Below, in pieces: positions 51,311-62,203 of a stretch of DNA of 64,000 nt. The position numbers and the translations under genes were made by a program. The stretch spans positions 545,213 through 609,212 of the forward strand of contig RDEW01000038.1 of NCBI GenBank assembly GCA_011109175.1, given 5' to 3'. How positions within the stretch are numbered: the first letter of the stretch is position 1; each line of letters starts with the position of its first letter. Source of the stretch: Dicyema japonicum (lineage: Eukaryota > Dicyemida > Rhombozoa > Dicyemidae). Under the pieces are notes generated by a model. That model had not been told where the DNA came from. It was given only the letters and a program-made list of their open reading frames with translations, and did no database searches.

Positions 51311-51639
51311 TAATTTGTATACACTCTTCACTTTATTTGAATTTATTTAATTATTTGAACTAAGTCGATATTCGAAAAACTTACAAAATTTTGAATTTTG
51401 TCAGTTGTAACAAAGTATATAGATGATTTATGCCTAAATTTGGCATCGGAAGCCCCCTTGTTCAACATAATAGATCCTTTGCTAACAGGGGACGATCAAT
51501 TCGTCGAATCTGATAAATAATGAACAATGTACTGAAGCATAATTATTCTATATCAATATTTCGGACATACTAGCATGACAACAATTTTCTAATTTATAAT
51601 ATAGGCTCGCTTTACAGTCCACTTCTCTCAAATTAAATT
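51311..51639. other. AT-rich, unassigned part of array unit (copy 1)
   Basis: Contains cggaagcccccttgttcaac and catgacaacaattttc blocks conserved in copy 2. No gene recognised. Confidence 0.4.
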
Positions 51640-51955
51640 AATAATGAGTCTGTTGCGTGAGAGTTGAAATTGAGAAGGCTGTCGTACTTGACTCCAAGGA
51701 CAGTAGGAGACTTTGTCACTGGAATCCGAGTGGGACCAATGAAAAGACTCAGTTCATCCGTGGAACGACGGTCCGACGTAAATGTGGAACAGATAGACTT
51801 GGTTGCAGAAATCGTTAGTCAATTGCCAACCAATCCAATCGTGGAGAATGTTCAATTTTGTTTGAGTTTTAAGGGATGTGACTTGCGTCGAGCGGTTCCG
51901 TAAAGCAATAACTACATCGTCTGCGTAGGATAATAGCAGGGAATCTTTGTCTGCG
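51640..51955 (-). mobile_element. Jockey-like RT motif C fragment at unit end (copy 1)
   Basis: Minus strand from 51,945: DSLLLSYADDVVIALRNRST, then KLNILHDWIGWQLTNDF, a thumb start VGPSFHG and SQVRQPSQFQL. It parallels the fragment at 10,891-11,400. The part before YADD is missing: it ends at the unit junction, within a 21-base duplication. The plus-strand 79-codon frame (51,664-51,903) is a shadow. Confidence 0.7.
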
Positions 51956-51970
51956 TAGGATAATAGCAGG
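51920..51970 (+). repeat. 21-bp direct repeat at unit junction 1/2
   Basis: tctgcgtaggataatagcag plus g occurs at 51,920-51,940 and 51,950-51,970 with spacer gaatctttg. The second copy abuts the first base of unit copy 2. The same arrangement is at 62,153-62,203. Confidence 0.95.
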
Positions 51971-52739
51971 AATCATCTCGTTTTATTGAAGACTCCATTC
52001 TTCTAGTTAAATCGACAAGGTGACGGATTCGGAGACATTGGAAACCTGAGTTCAGCATAGAAGTGTCTTATGCTTTAACTATTCAGGTTCAAGAATCATC
52101 TGTCTGAAGCAGCAAGAATGGTTAATGTGATTCATTATGTCCCTATAATGGTAGTTTACTAAATTATGTACTCTTAAGGACAATGACCATGGAATTGAAT
52201 CCATGGTCTTTACTATGATACTTAAGCGAGCCATGTTTATAGGAAATAACTCCAGTTAGCCACGAGTTCCTTCGCTTTAATGGACCGGGGGTAAATAGAG
52301 AATTAACTGTAACTTTGAGAGGTCGTATTAAAAAAAGTTGATTATGACTAGTTTGGCAGATTGGAGTAAATTAGTGACAATATTGTTGAATCCACCCTTT
52401 TTAGAGATTCCCAAAATGTATGTAGCGGATTTATGAGAACATACACCACCAGAATCGAACCATGTCGATATCAGTTAGTTCCTACAGGTGGGAAATCTAT
52501 TTCCTTCAAACTTCCAGCCGAAACTTCCGAGAGCTTAGGGTATGAAAAATGACGAGTCCTTCCAGAGCCACAGCTGTGGGAACCTGTTAAAATTTGTAAA
52601 GCTATGATGTTTGATGCCGCCCTGGCGAGCAACATTATTTTGAACATTTATGTGCAGAAAACAACGTCACAGCCTCAATCAAATTATCTAAGTGGCTTTG
52701 AATATATAACAAAATTTAGTTAATTTTAGACAAAAAGTT

Positions 52740-53105
52740 TTAAAATTCAAATTCGCCATTCTTGTGGAAACCAGTCTTTGACAGACCTTATCTTTTTATG
52801 CAATCTCTCAGGCTCTGATTTCTATGAGGGTTAAGCTTCTCTATTTCTTCGGATTTTATAATTTCTACTTTCCTTTTATTTAGTCTTATTTTGGCTGTAG
52901 ACTGAGGGAGTGAGAATTGCTGACTCGCTACGTATTGGTCTTAAGAGTGTGCGGAACGAAAATGTCGTTGTGGCCGTTTGATCGATCCATCTGGTTATTA
53001 TCCACTTTCGTGCAAATTGACGTGGGCCATTTTTCAATGTGTTTATGAGCTTGACGTTGAAAACGCACTTTTTTCTGCTGACCATCACTGCATTTTAGAG
53101 AGACT
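52740..53105 (-). mobile_element. HTH-bearing transposase N-terminal scrap (copy 2)
   Basis: Counterpart of 42,560-42,955. The 70-codon frame 53,088-52,876 reads MMVSRKKCVFNVKLINTLKN and RKWIITRWIDQTATTTFSFR; the HTH itself is in another frame. About ten bases are missing in the ATTCTGG region relative to copy 1. Confidence 0.4.
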
Positions 53106-53116
53106 GGTCTCACTAA

Positions 53117-53462
53117 CACCCTGACGGGATGAGAAAATTCCCTTTTGCTAATGGTTGGATTTAGGTCGCTATGTGTTGATACATACTCTCCGAAAAATTT
53201 GGCCGCTTTAGTATCGGACCCATTTTATGCTCTAAACAAATCGAGGATCAAAAGAGAAGGAAATAACGAAGCATTACGGAAGATCATTTGTTTGTCTATT
53301 TTATGTTGAGACGTCAAGAATCCTTGGCTTATGAGCTGATGATCTAATCCAAGGAATCGGCTCAATGATTCAAAGGGTCATCAAGGATCCACTTGAGACT
53401 GGATGCTTTAGAGAGCGTATCGATATCTATCGTAAGAAGAAACAGTTTGGACTGCCTAACTT
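53117..53462 (+). mobile_element. NLR-A C-terminal fragment (copy 2)
   Basis: Counterpart of 42,958-43,315, with the ADDLIQGIGSMIQRVIKDPL segment intact. A 9-base deletion precedes the final GLPNF end. Confidence 0.65.
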
Positions 53463-53517
53463 TTAACTTTTTTAGATTTGTTTAATTAAATAAATAAAAA
53501 TTCAATCATTCACATTT

Positions 53518-53935
53518 TAAGGTCGCCTTTATGGCCTGAGGGATTGAGAAAGCAATAGGAATTATCACTCATGAGTCCAATGTGCTGGAAGAGACAGTTT
53601 TATTATAGGCTCTTCCTTCCTCAGTCCTGCAAGCAGCCCGATAAACTTTGTTGTTCTAGGGCCGAGCATGCCAGACGTCTAAGACGTCTAAACGCAGATC
53701 AGCTGGAAGTCGAACCGATTCCCAATGCTACGGTACTTCCTCCTTTTTAAATCTTCAGCAGTAGTTGCTGCAGAACCCGCGCACATCGATGACCTGAGCA
53801 GATTCAAGTTGAGACAGTATCTGTGCACGTTGAATACTAAGAAAGACACATACTTCACATTTTTATATTAAAAAAATCATTCTCTATAATTAAATGAATG
53901 AAAAACCCCAAACCATATGGCTTTTTTCTCTCAAA
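53518..53935. repeat. Repeat and unassigned segment (copy 2)
   Basis: 53,518-53,605 is the copy of the 2,506 dispersed repeat; the rest corresponds to 43,456-43,780 and has no recognised content. Confidence 0.4.
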
Positions 53936-53987
53936 TTTACAGCACTGTAACCTGAAACTTAACAGATGATTATTACTATACAAACAA

Positions 53988-54254
53988 GTGATGAAAAGTC
54001 ATTCAAAAGTCCAATTTGTCACGTTTATCAAGACTATCAAAATTGAAAATTCCGTTTTTTTCAAAAATAATTTAACAAATGTGCTGAGTGAAAACCAGGT
54101 TACCATATTAAAGGAATTTGCCATACGGTTGAGTCATCTCGTGTATTTGCTTCAACGTTATCTCTTTCAAACGACTTCTGCCTTAAGGCTCGATAGAAAG
54201 AAAGATGGAATTCAAGACAGGTCACTGGATGTCATAATGATTTTTCTATTTTAA
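53988..54254 (+). CDS. Unrecognised frame conserved between array copies (copy 2)
   Basis: 88 codons, opening MMKSHSKVQFVTFIKTIKIE and continuing through LSENQVTILKEFAIRLSHLV to an IMIFLF end. The first 28 codons are interrupted in copy 1. Not recognised. Confidence 0.2.
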   Translation: MMKSHSKVQFVTFIKTIKIENSVFFKNNLTNVLSENQVTILKEFAIRLSHLVYLLQRYLFQTTSALRLDRKKDGIQDRSLDVIMIFLF

Positions 54255-54544
54255 GCGAGTGGTGGTAAACAAATTAAAACATTGAAATAAAAAAATCCCG
54301 AAGACCACAGTTACACCAAACTAACAACGTGGGTGTCTCACTCCCTTAAGGGTAGGAAGTTTGTGTCAGCATAAATAGTTAATTTGTTAAATGCACTCCC
54401 ACGTTACCTATAAATACATGAATACTTAAAGTTCGAATACATCGAGAAAGAAGTTAAAGTAAACAACGTGTTAAGTGTATCCAGTTTCTACTTCTATAGA
54501 AACAGAGTCTATCCGGAATCAGCATAAAAGGAAAAAGACGTACA
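54255..54544. other. Unassigned part of array unit (copy 2)
   Basis: Counterpart of 44,121-44,394. Confidence 0.4.
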
Positions 54545-54760
54545 TCAATTCATTTTGTGGAAACCCCTCCAGTCGTTGAAAGTTGTGGAAACCCTCTTGA
54601 CAGGTGGATCACATGACGCCACTCTAATATGAAGGGAAGGTAAAAGAAAAGACAAAAAAGCTGAAAATTTCAACCAATTAGCCACGTAGCTCCACATTCC
54701 TCGACGCGGCCGTTGAATCGGTAAGGAGATAGACACTATTAGAGAGGTGTCAACCACTCA
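54545..54760 (-). repeat. Dispersed repeat D, array copy 2
   Basis: 70-codon open frame with PRRGMWSYVANWLKFSAFLS and SCDPPVKRVSTTF; the plus-strand copy at 35,706 encodes MWCYVANWLKFSVC and SCDSPVSGDRLT. The parallel peptide over two separated blocks supports a coding origin. Confidence 0.55.
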
Positions 54761-54789
54761 ACCAACAAAAATTATTATAAGATTTTAAG

Positions 54790-55075
54790 AAAGACAAATT
54801 TTGACTAATTTTAATTAATTTAATACTTAGTTTTTTAATTGTTTTAAAAAATGGCGAACCTATATATACATTAACATATTATTTGGCGTGCGTTTTCAAC
54901 ATTCTTGTGGGTAGGTGTTTGAGATTATTCTAGTATTTTTTCTGCTGTATCGTTATAAATTATATTATTGGATTCATCAAATAGTGTTGAAGGCTGTTAT
55001 CAAAATGTTTAATGTATATTTTGTATTTTGTTAACCTATAAATATAGATTATTTTTCACTACTTGATTTGTCCCT
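54790..55075 (+). repeat. Dispersed repeat C, array copy 2
   Basis: Counterpart of 44,630-44,910 with tttgactaattttaattaat and atggcgaacctatatataca. Confidence 0.75.
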
Positions 55076-55263
55076 ATTTATATTCTCTTGGCTATATTTC
55101 TTTTCCAGTTTATTTGTATCCCAAATTTTTATGTCTTATACATCATTTCAATATTATTTTTGAAGAAAAATAATCATACATTTGATCAGTCATCTCTGAT
55201 GTCCTGTCTTGATCTTCCAATTCTTTTTATGGGCAATTTTCACATAATACTTCATAATGGAAT

Positions 55264-55510
55264 TCAGATCCTTCTGCCTGTATTCGGATTCGTCGGTTGC
55301 CGAATGATTTTCCATACTTGGGCGGTTGTCTGATTTCGGTTCAAAGCTGTGAGAACTCGTGACGATTTTGCTTTTTGTATCTTGAGTTCTTTGCCCTTAT
55401 GATGATCCATGGCTGCGTTCAGTGTAGTAAGCACATCTGTTTTGACCAGCCTGAAGAGGATTTCTGGAGCACTCGGATCCCGTGGAATCATGCGAATAAT
55501 TTTGATTTGA
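55264..55510 (-). pseudogene. Unrecognised frame, frameshifted (array copy 2)
   Basis: 75 codons beginning MIPRDPSAPEILFRLVKTDV. After HHKG the frame differs from copy 1 because one base is missing in the ctttgcccttat run (copy 1 has ctttggccc). Confidence 0.3.
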
Positions 55511-55733
55511 ATCTTTAACTCCTACATATATGGAAAATTTCTTCGATAACTATCAGATCAGTCTTCGTTGTAGGAAACTTCCCTACTTCAACATTATTCT
55601 TTTTATGAATCCATTTCTTAAGTAAATTCTTGACATTTGAAACGTTCTTGATGTTGAAAACCTCTCATTATAGTGGCTACACTCAATTGCCAACCACCAC
55701 GAGGAATCCTCCAGAATTTTGCTTTGGAACAAA

Positions 55734-55973
55734 TATTGGAAATCTTCTATACACATTTAAATTTGACTGTAAATATTGGATATCTTCTATACACATTTAA
55801 ATTTGACTGTAAATATTGGATATCCTTATACACATTTAAATTTGACTGTAAATATTGGATATCTTCTATACACATTAAATTTGACTGTAAATATTGGAAA
55901 TCTAGAATTAACCTTAAATGTATACTGTAAATATTGGATATCTTCTATACACATTAAAATTTGACAGTAAATC
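55734..55973 (+). repeat. 40-bp minisatellite, 6 diverged units (array copy 2)
   Basis: Units of 39-40 bases built on ttggatatcttctatacaca plus tttaaatttgactgtaaata. Unlike copy 1, the units differ from each other (for example tatccttatac, and one unit reading ggaaatctagaattaacctt). Two frames across it give the repeated peptide HLNLTVNIGY by chance. Confidence 0.95.
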
Positions 55974-56249
55974 CAACCTCTCCTTTATATCGAAATCTTC
56001 CAGACTGTCAAGACTATCCAGACTATCTTTATGATTTTTATGAATTCAGAAAGTGACAGTAGGAATAAAAAATAAAGATAAATATGGAGAGAAAATAGCT
56101 GATTACTTAAAAAATATTGTTCTTTTTGTTTATTTATTAAACTATATGGAAAACCTCTGTTTGGGGAAACCTCTGATTTTGCGTATTACGTGCCCCAATT
56201 AGAGGTTCACCGCGTGGTAAGTCGTTTCAGCAGCAGCACTGGTTTCAAC
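55974..56249. other. Spacer (copy 2)
   Basis: Counterpart of 45,730-46,010; no gene recognised. Confidence 0.35.
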
Positions 56250-57115
56250 GTTCCCTAATGCGCGTAAGGACATTCCGCTCTACGATAGAAAGTTAAATTC
56301 TCCGAAGTGATGTTGCGCGTCATTTCGGTTAATGATAGGTACCTCCGGAGAATAACGAAGGCTATCGAGGATCTTCTGGACTCCCTGAAGGCCGACATCT
56401 TGGTCCTTAACGAGACCAAATGTAGGAATTTGCCTGCTGCAAAATTTAAAGGCTATACTTGTTTTCATCTCTTGTGGAATGACACACATCGATGTTCGGG
56501 CACTAGTATCTATTGGAGGACGAGTCTTGCAGCAGTTGTCCAAGGTATTTCCCAGTGTTCTCATTGCGAGCTCTTATTTATACGCGTTAGGCTGCCTAGT
56601 TTTACTGTAGTCATAGGGGCAATATATGCCAAACAGTTGGGGTTGTGTAAGGACCACATTAAAACAGCCTCCGACATATATCTCCATTGCGTTATTTTTG
56701 GCGATCTGAATCCAAAGCATTCGGATTTTGGCTGCGTTACTGACAATAGGGCTGGATCAGCACTCCGAGATCTAGCGTGGGATCTTGGGCTCTCAGTAAC
56801 TACATCGACCGACCCCAACCACAAAGACATACGAAGAGGAGAGGAAAACTTGGGTATGGCCGTAGCCTCCCCATCATTAATTGCTCTCTGTACCTCGTGT
56901 TCTTAGGGACATTGGAAGCGATCACCGTCCACTTCTAACTGAGCTTCAGAGACCAGTTCGATCTCAGGCCCCAATTGGCTATGACTTGGGCTCTGGCACT
57001 TGGGATAACCAGGAGTCGTTCATGGATAGAAAACTCCCTTCTCTCAAAGTTCAAGTTTGTAGTGAAGCGGATGTGGAAGAATTGAATGCCACCCTGGACG
57101 GTGTCCTTGAAGAAT
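56250..57115 (+). mobile_element. AP endonuclease domain of a non-LTR element (array copy 2)
   Basis: The 199-codon frame 56,307-56,906 holds LLDSLKADILVLNETKCRNL, SIYWRTSLAAVVQGISQC, VVIGAIYAKQLGLCKDHIK, YLHCVIFGDLNPKHSDFGCV and DNRAGSALRDLAWDLGLSVT without a break. The final part is in a second frame from 56,881: RDIGSDHRPLLTELQRPVRS and EADVEELNATLDGVLEEYM. A 15-base deletion near 56,880 (relative to copy 1) marks the switch. Catalytic boxes E, D-x-N and S-D-H are all present, which makes this the best preserved endonuclease in the window, although no intact RT follows in frame. Confidence 0.85.
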
Positions 57116-57340
57116 ACATGCTGAGTAACTTCCGGTTACGTCCGCATGGTGAAGACTTCGCACGGATTCCAGGCCTGATTTTGAGAATTTTATTGACTTG
57201 GACACATGCGAGATTAAAACGTCATCTGCATAAAGAACTAATTCCATGCCCAATTTCTTCAGTGGCTTATGCGTAGATGTGATGGAGGTTAAGCCAGTAG
57301 GGTCACTGGGTGACATTTCCCTAGTGCTGTATACAGCACA
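57116..57340 (-). mobile_element. Reversed RT motif C scrap (copy 2)
   Basis: Minus frame 57,454-57,044 carries ELVLYADDVLISHVSKSIKF as in copy 1. Because both copies keep it, the inversion/insertion predates the tandem duplication. Confidence 0.65.
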
Positions 57341-59340
57341 GATCAGTGATGAGGAATTGACGGACAAGCCCAGAACACCCAGTAAATGGAGGGAGCAGAT
57401 CTGTGCCAAGATTGCTTGGAGACAGACTGAGCAGGAAGCACTGGAGGGGCACATAAGTAGTGTGCCGACAGGGGTTAGAGGAAAAGCAGCGCCTATAGTA
57501 AAGGGGCTAAATTGGAGTTAGAGGGGGCAATAATGGTGTATAAGAAAAAACTCTATACACATGTAAGTCGGTGTAAGAAAAGGAGAGAAAATAATCTGTT
57601 TGAGTTTAATCGCAGATTGTTTTACCGTCGCCTACACGAAAATGGACATAGTGTATGTTCCTAGCAGGACGCAGAAATGCTTTCCACATGGGGTAATATG
57701 TGGGTGGCAAAACCACGCAGACGAAATGCGTGGAATGTCCCGCTCAGCGCCGTTTCTTGGCGGAATTTACGATTTTCGCAAGATATTTGAGGCGGTAGTA
57801 AGACATCTCCTTGATTGGAAAACGACCCTGGGTCGATAAAGTGTATCATTTCTTTATCAAATGATGTACTTCATTGCACGAGTCTGTGTCTCAGTCTGCT
57901 GCAAATTATCGACCGATAACCTGCATGCCAACCCTGTATAAACTGATGACCAAATTGGTGGCTAATGAGGTCAGGAGCTTTGTAGAAGCAAATGGGATTC
58001 TCTCCGAGAATCAGTTGGGTACTGTGCGAAATTGTCAGGGGGCAAAAGAGCAGACTTTGATCAACAAATGCCTTTCTGTGTCTCAGGAAACTCACTTTTG
58101 TCTATGTAGGTAGATGTAAAGAAGGCTTATAATTCAGTTGATATTCTTACCTTGTCGAGTGTCTACAAAGTCTGTGTATGCCTGTGTTCATCAGCTTTAT
58201 AGTGGCTGTGATGAATAGGTGGAGTATTCATCTGAACTATAATAGGCACCGGATAAGAAAGGTAAAACTAAAGAGGGGGATCCTTCAGGGGGATAGCATG
58301 TCTCCGCTGCTCTTTGTTCTCTGTTTGGAGCTATTGAGTCGCCGCTTCAATGACCGGTTTAAGCAAATTCCAGTTTATTGTGAGGGGTTTGTTTCAGTAC
58401 AAATCACCTTTTTATCGATGACCAGAAGATGTATGCTCGAACAGCCGAGGAGCTCTACTCCATAAGGGGTCTGTGCCAGGGAATTCTTTAAGAGTATAGG
58501 ACTAGATTTGAATTATAAAAACTTAGCGACTAACACGAAAGTATGTAGCGAGTTAGTAAGAGTCCTCGAGGAACACGAAGGAAATAAGTATATGGGTATT
58601 ACCGAATCTTCAAAGTCCCTTATAATGCCTGAGACAAAGCGATAAATTACTGAAGGCATCCGTAAAAGAGCAGCGTTATTGTGTAAGACGTCTCTAAATG
58701 CAAGCAATTTGTTCCTAGCATTAAATAAGTATGCTGTCTCGCTGCTAAACTACTACATAGGTGTTGTGGAGTTTGAGCCCAAAGAGTATGATGAGATGGA
58801 TGATATGATCCGTGGAGTACTCAGAAAATACCATTATGTGCTGGCAGCCAATAAGAGAGACTATATTTACCTCGTGATAAATTCGGCCGTGGACTGTGTG
58901 AAGTAGTCCAACTAAGTGAGCGTATCTAAGGCGAATGCACGACACCCTGATAGCTAGGTCAAGTGTGTCTGCTAGGAAGCACGCCATAATAACGACTGAG
59001 AAAACACGGGCAACCCACCTAGGCACTATCAGACTTTTTTTGTCTGCTAAGTATGGTGTTGATGATGGTGGGCTAATAAATGTAAAGGCGTTGATCGAAT
59101 TACAATATCCTAAAATACGGTGACAACTCATCTCGATCGAAGGCGCTGTACACGTATATGCAATACCGCAATATTAAGTAGATTTCTTTCTAAACCTCAT
59201 GAAGACTTGAAATTTTTTGGGGTGATATTCCTGATAATGCAAGCGAAAAAAATGTATTCTAGACTGATTTTAGTATATGAGCATTCACAAATGCTTAAAC
59301 AGCTTAAACTTGGAAATCCCACGGATTTTAAATGACTAAA
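57341..59340 (+). mobile_element. R4/Dong-like non-LTR RT and C-terminal region (array copy 2)
   Basis: Counterpart of 47,096-49,110. Frame 57,874-58,113 holds SAANYRPITCMPTLYKLMTK and LSENQLGTVRNCQGAKEQTL without the frameshift of copy 1. The next frame restores LKRGILQGDSMSPLLFVLCL (QGD intact, unlike QED in copy 1), then LSRRFNDRFKQIPVYCEGFV. Motif C (FIDD) is damaged in copy 2 (FLSMTRRCML in the open frame). The end 58,679-59,335 repeats LNASNLFLALNKYAVSLLNY, LSERI and HLGTIRLFLSAKYGVDDGGL. Different breaks in each copy mean decay or sequencing error after duplication. Confidence 0.78.
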
Positions 59341-60200
59341 CGAATTATTCCAAATCGCTTAACAAAGAAAGTACTGGTTAGAGGTTTCGAGAAAACGCAA
59401 TCAATTGATTTTGACGTCATTGTCATTTTAAGCTAGCAGATTGTCTGTTACTGACCTTTATCTCAACAAAAACAAAGCAAATGGTGAGGTTTCTCTCCTA
59501 ATTACCTCCCACAAACATAGTGATCTCGCGATTCTGTTAAATCAACGGAAAAGGTTTCAATTTTTTCTAATAGCAGATCGAACGTCAATCTCTTTAAAAA
59601 AGAACTTTAGAGGAGGTTGAACAATGGTAGTCCACAATAGAATCCAACAAAAAGGTTGCTTGTCTCTTTATTGAAGTCTGAGTAACTATGCTACCCTTTG
59701 AGCACGTCTCCAAACGGAGCGAAAGGGTTAATCTAACTAACAGCAAATCGTGATTTAAAGCATTATCCACTTTATTATCTAACATCGAAAAAGGAATCAT
59801 CAAAATAGAGAGAGTTAATTGTCAATTAAGAGACTTCGAGAGGAATAGAGGTTTTTGCTGTGTTTCATCATATTACCACAGCTTTACTGAATCCAATCGT
59901 TATTCTTTAATGAGAATTTGGAGAGACGTTGATTTTTTTTCAAATTTACGTGTTTTGCCGACTTGTAAAGCTGATTACTAGAAACGAAAGGATTTGGAGC
60001 CGCATAGTGATGAAGCTGGGATTATTGTTCAAGATTCTCACGTTGTCGAGTAATGGAAGAATAGTTAAGAAGAGAAATTTATAATGTTAAATATATTTTC
60101 AATAATTAAAGATATTTAATAAAAATGGTAATGAAGTATCTTTTATCATAGATATTTAATATATAATTATATCAAACAATAATGATGAAAATTTAAATAA
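59341..60200. other. Unassigned (copy 2)
   Basis: Counterpart of 49,111-49,984. The minus frame 59,803-59,594 is the equivalent of 49,574-49,329. Confidence 0.35.
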
Positions 60201-60225
60201 ATTGACCTAATAAAATTTCGATTAC

Positions 60226-61535
60226 ATGAACAGAACTATTTATTATATCATAATTATACTGTTTAGCAAAATAGTCAAAATAAAATGTGATGAAAGATAT
60301 ATATTAATTGATTCATATGTAATTTACAAGAATCCTTCTATAGTATATATTTCGTTAACTTTAGGAATATAGTTTATCAATGTTTACTCCGAAAACATAT
60401 AGATGTATGGCAAACTAATGGTACGGATTTGTTTTCTTTCACTAGCATAAAATTTAAACTTATTCCATACTTCTACAATGAGTTTTATACTATTGACTAA
60501 GTAACAGAAATTGATTATGGTACGTTTTTTGTTGTACTTAAGCTGATAAGCGATATACTAATATCACAAAGATTCCTAAAACTAAATATGGGGATTACTA
60601 CCGATGTGGTTATGCTTATATTAGTTTTTCGAATAATATATCTGTTACAATTTATTCAATTAAGTTGCAATATAACGATAAAAGTTATTCGTATTATTTT
60701 ACTCGAAAAGGTTTTTATTAAAATTTATTTAGCTAATGACTGTAACCCAAATAATGACCCAAATACGCCTATTTGGTTTTTATTTAACCAAAATAGAATC
60801 CGAGCAGTAATAAGTGGAATTATCAAAATATTATATATTGACAATAACGAAATTGTACACGTTTGCATTGATAAGTAGATAACAGATGAACATTTTGATG
60901 ATTATTACTATAATGTCTAAACATAATTATAGAGACAATAAATATATATTGCGTGGTGATTATTCTAACATATATATTACGGCTTATAAACAAAATGAGA
61001 ATGAATATCGTATTAATAGATTTTCTGTTTGTGTTGGTAATAAAAAAGATAAATGTGTTTTCGCTTCAAAAGCGATTTAAACAAATTAAAATGGAGGATA
61101 TAATCACTGTTGATCCATCTCACAAAACTATAAAAATGTGTCTATCAAAATTTCATCTTTAAAATTACAATTTTTCCGTGATGATTTGATTTTTTATTTT
61201 ATTAGAGATGGTAAATAAATCCGACTGAATTTTAGATGAAGGATGCTTTGAAACACAATCATCTACTGAAATTAAACACAAAAAATCCACGATTAAACGT
61301 CATTATGTTTCAGATGGTTAGTATTCTTGACTGCAATTTAGATACAATAAGTTTTGAGAAACTAATTTCGTTTGAAAGTAACGCCGTAAAAAAATTGACG
61401 AAAAATCAAATAATTGGAATCGTGTGTGGAGTTGTTGGACTAATATTCTTATGTCTCATTGTCGCAATTTTTATCAAACTGAAATCAGATACTGAAATAC
61501 AGGAAAGCATTCCATTAATCTTTGTGACTAACTAA
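60226..61535 (+). pseudogene. Putative secreted/type I membrane protein locus (array copy 2)
   Basis: Signal peptide frame from 60,226 (MNRTIYYIIIILFSKIVKIK), then ectodomain pieces across frames: YRCGYAYISFSNNISVTIYS, IKLQYNDKSYSYYFTRKGF, ANDCNPNNDPNTPIWFLFNQ, NNEIVHVCIDK, SKHNYRDNKYILRGDYSNIY, YRINRFSVCVGNKKDKCVF and SIKISSLKLQFFRDDLIFYF. The last frame (61,236-61,535, 99 codons) has ISFESNAVKKLTKNQ, a membrane helix at residues 59-80 (IIGIVCGVVGLIFLCLIVAI) with a GxxxG-like core, the stop-transfer KLK and a 17-residue tail. SVTIYSIKLQ..D..YYF.R.G and VSIKISSLKLQ..D..FYF.R.G look like the same beta-rich module twice. Short introns could explain some frame changes; none was proven. Confidence 0.55.
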
Positions 61536-61879
61536 TTTCAATTCGTAACCCGTCTTCAATTTTTTTCGTAACCGAATTTATTTAATTATTTGAACTAAGT
61601 CGATATTCGAAAAACTTACAAAATTTTGAATTTTGTCATTGTAACAAAGTATAATAGATGATTTATGCCTAAATTTGGCATCGGAAGGCACTTGTTCAAC
61701 ATAATAGATCCTTTGCTAACAGGGGACGATCAATTCGTCGAATCTGATAAATAATGAACAATGTACCGAAGCATAATTATTCTAATATCAATATTCCGGA
61801 TATACTAGCATGACAACAATTTTCCAATTTATAATATAGGCAGCTATATAGTCCACTTCGCTCAAATTAAATTAATAAT
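61536..61879. other. AT-rich, unassigned (copy 2)
   Basis: Counterpart of 51,311-51,639. Confidence 0.4.
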
Positions 61880-62190
61880 GAGTCTGTTGCGTGAGAGTTG
61901 AAATTGAGAAGGCTGTCGTACTTGACTCCAAGGACAGTAGGAGACTTTGTCACTGGAATCCGAGTGGGACCAATGAAAAGACTCAGTTCATCCGTGGAAC
62001 GACGGTCCGACGTAAATGTGGAACAGATAGACTTGGTTGCAGAAATCGTTAGTCAATTGCCAACAATCCAATCGTGGAGAATGTTCAATTTTGTTTGAGT
62101 TTTAAGGGATGTGACTTGCGTCGAGCGGTTCCGTAAAGCAATAACTACATCGTCTGCGTAGGATAATAGCAGGGAATCTTTGTCTGCGTA
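61880..62190 (-). mobile_element. Jockey-like RT motif C fragment at unit end (copy 2)
   Basis: Counterpart of 51,640-51,955, with LLLSYADDVVIALRNRST. One base fewer near 62,065 than copy 1. Confidence 0.7.
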
Positions 62191-62203
62191 GGATAATAGC
62201 AGG
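62153..62203 (+). repeat. 21-bp direct repeat at unit junction 2/3
   Basis: Identical to the junction at 51,920-51,970, including the 9-base spacer. Confidence 0.95.

Larger units (their letters stand above)
41791..51970 (+). repeat. Tandem array unit, copy 1 (10,180 bp)
   Basis: The first copy of the large tandem unit. It starts aatcatctcgttttattgaa; the same string starts copies 2 and 3. Sequence order is the same over the whole unit in copy 2, including all embedded fragments listed separately. It ends with a 30-base period repeat described at 51,920-51,970. Confidence 0.95.
51971..62203 (+). repeat. Tandem array unit, copy 2 (10,233 bp)
   Basis: Head-to-tail second copy. It differs from copy 1 by scattered substitutions, many 1-2 base indels and two extra minisatellite units. 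The junction to copy 3 is identical to that between copies 1 and 2. Confidence 0.95.

Noticed and set aside
55673-55964. Repeat protein with HLNLTVNIGY units
   Set aside because: The frames are produced by the 40-bp minisatellite and are not kept in array copy 1.
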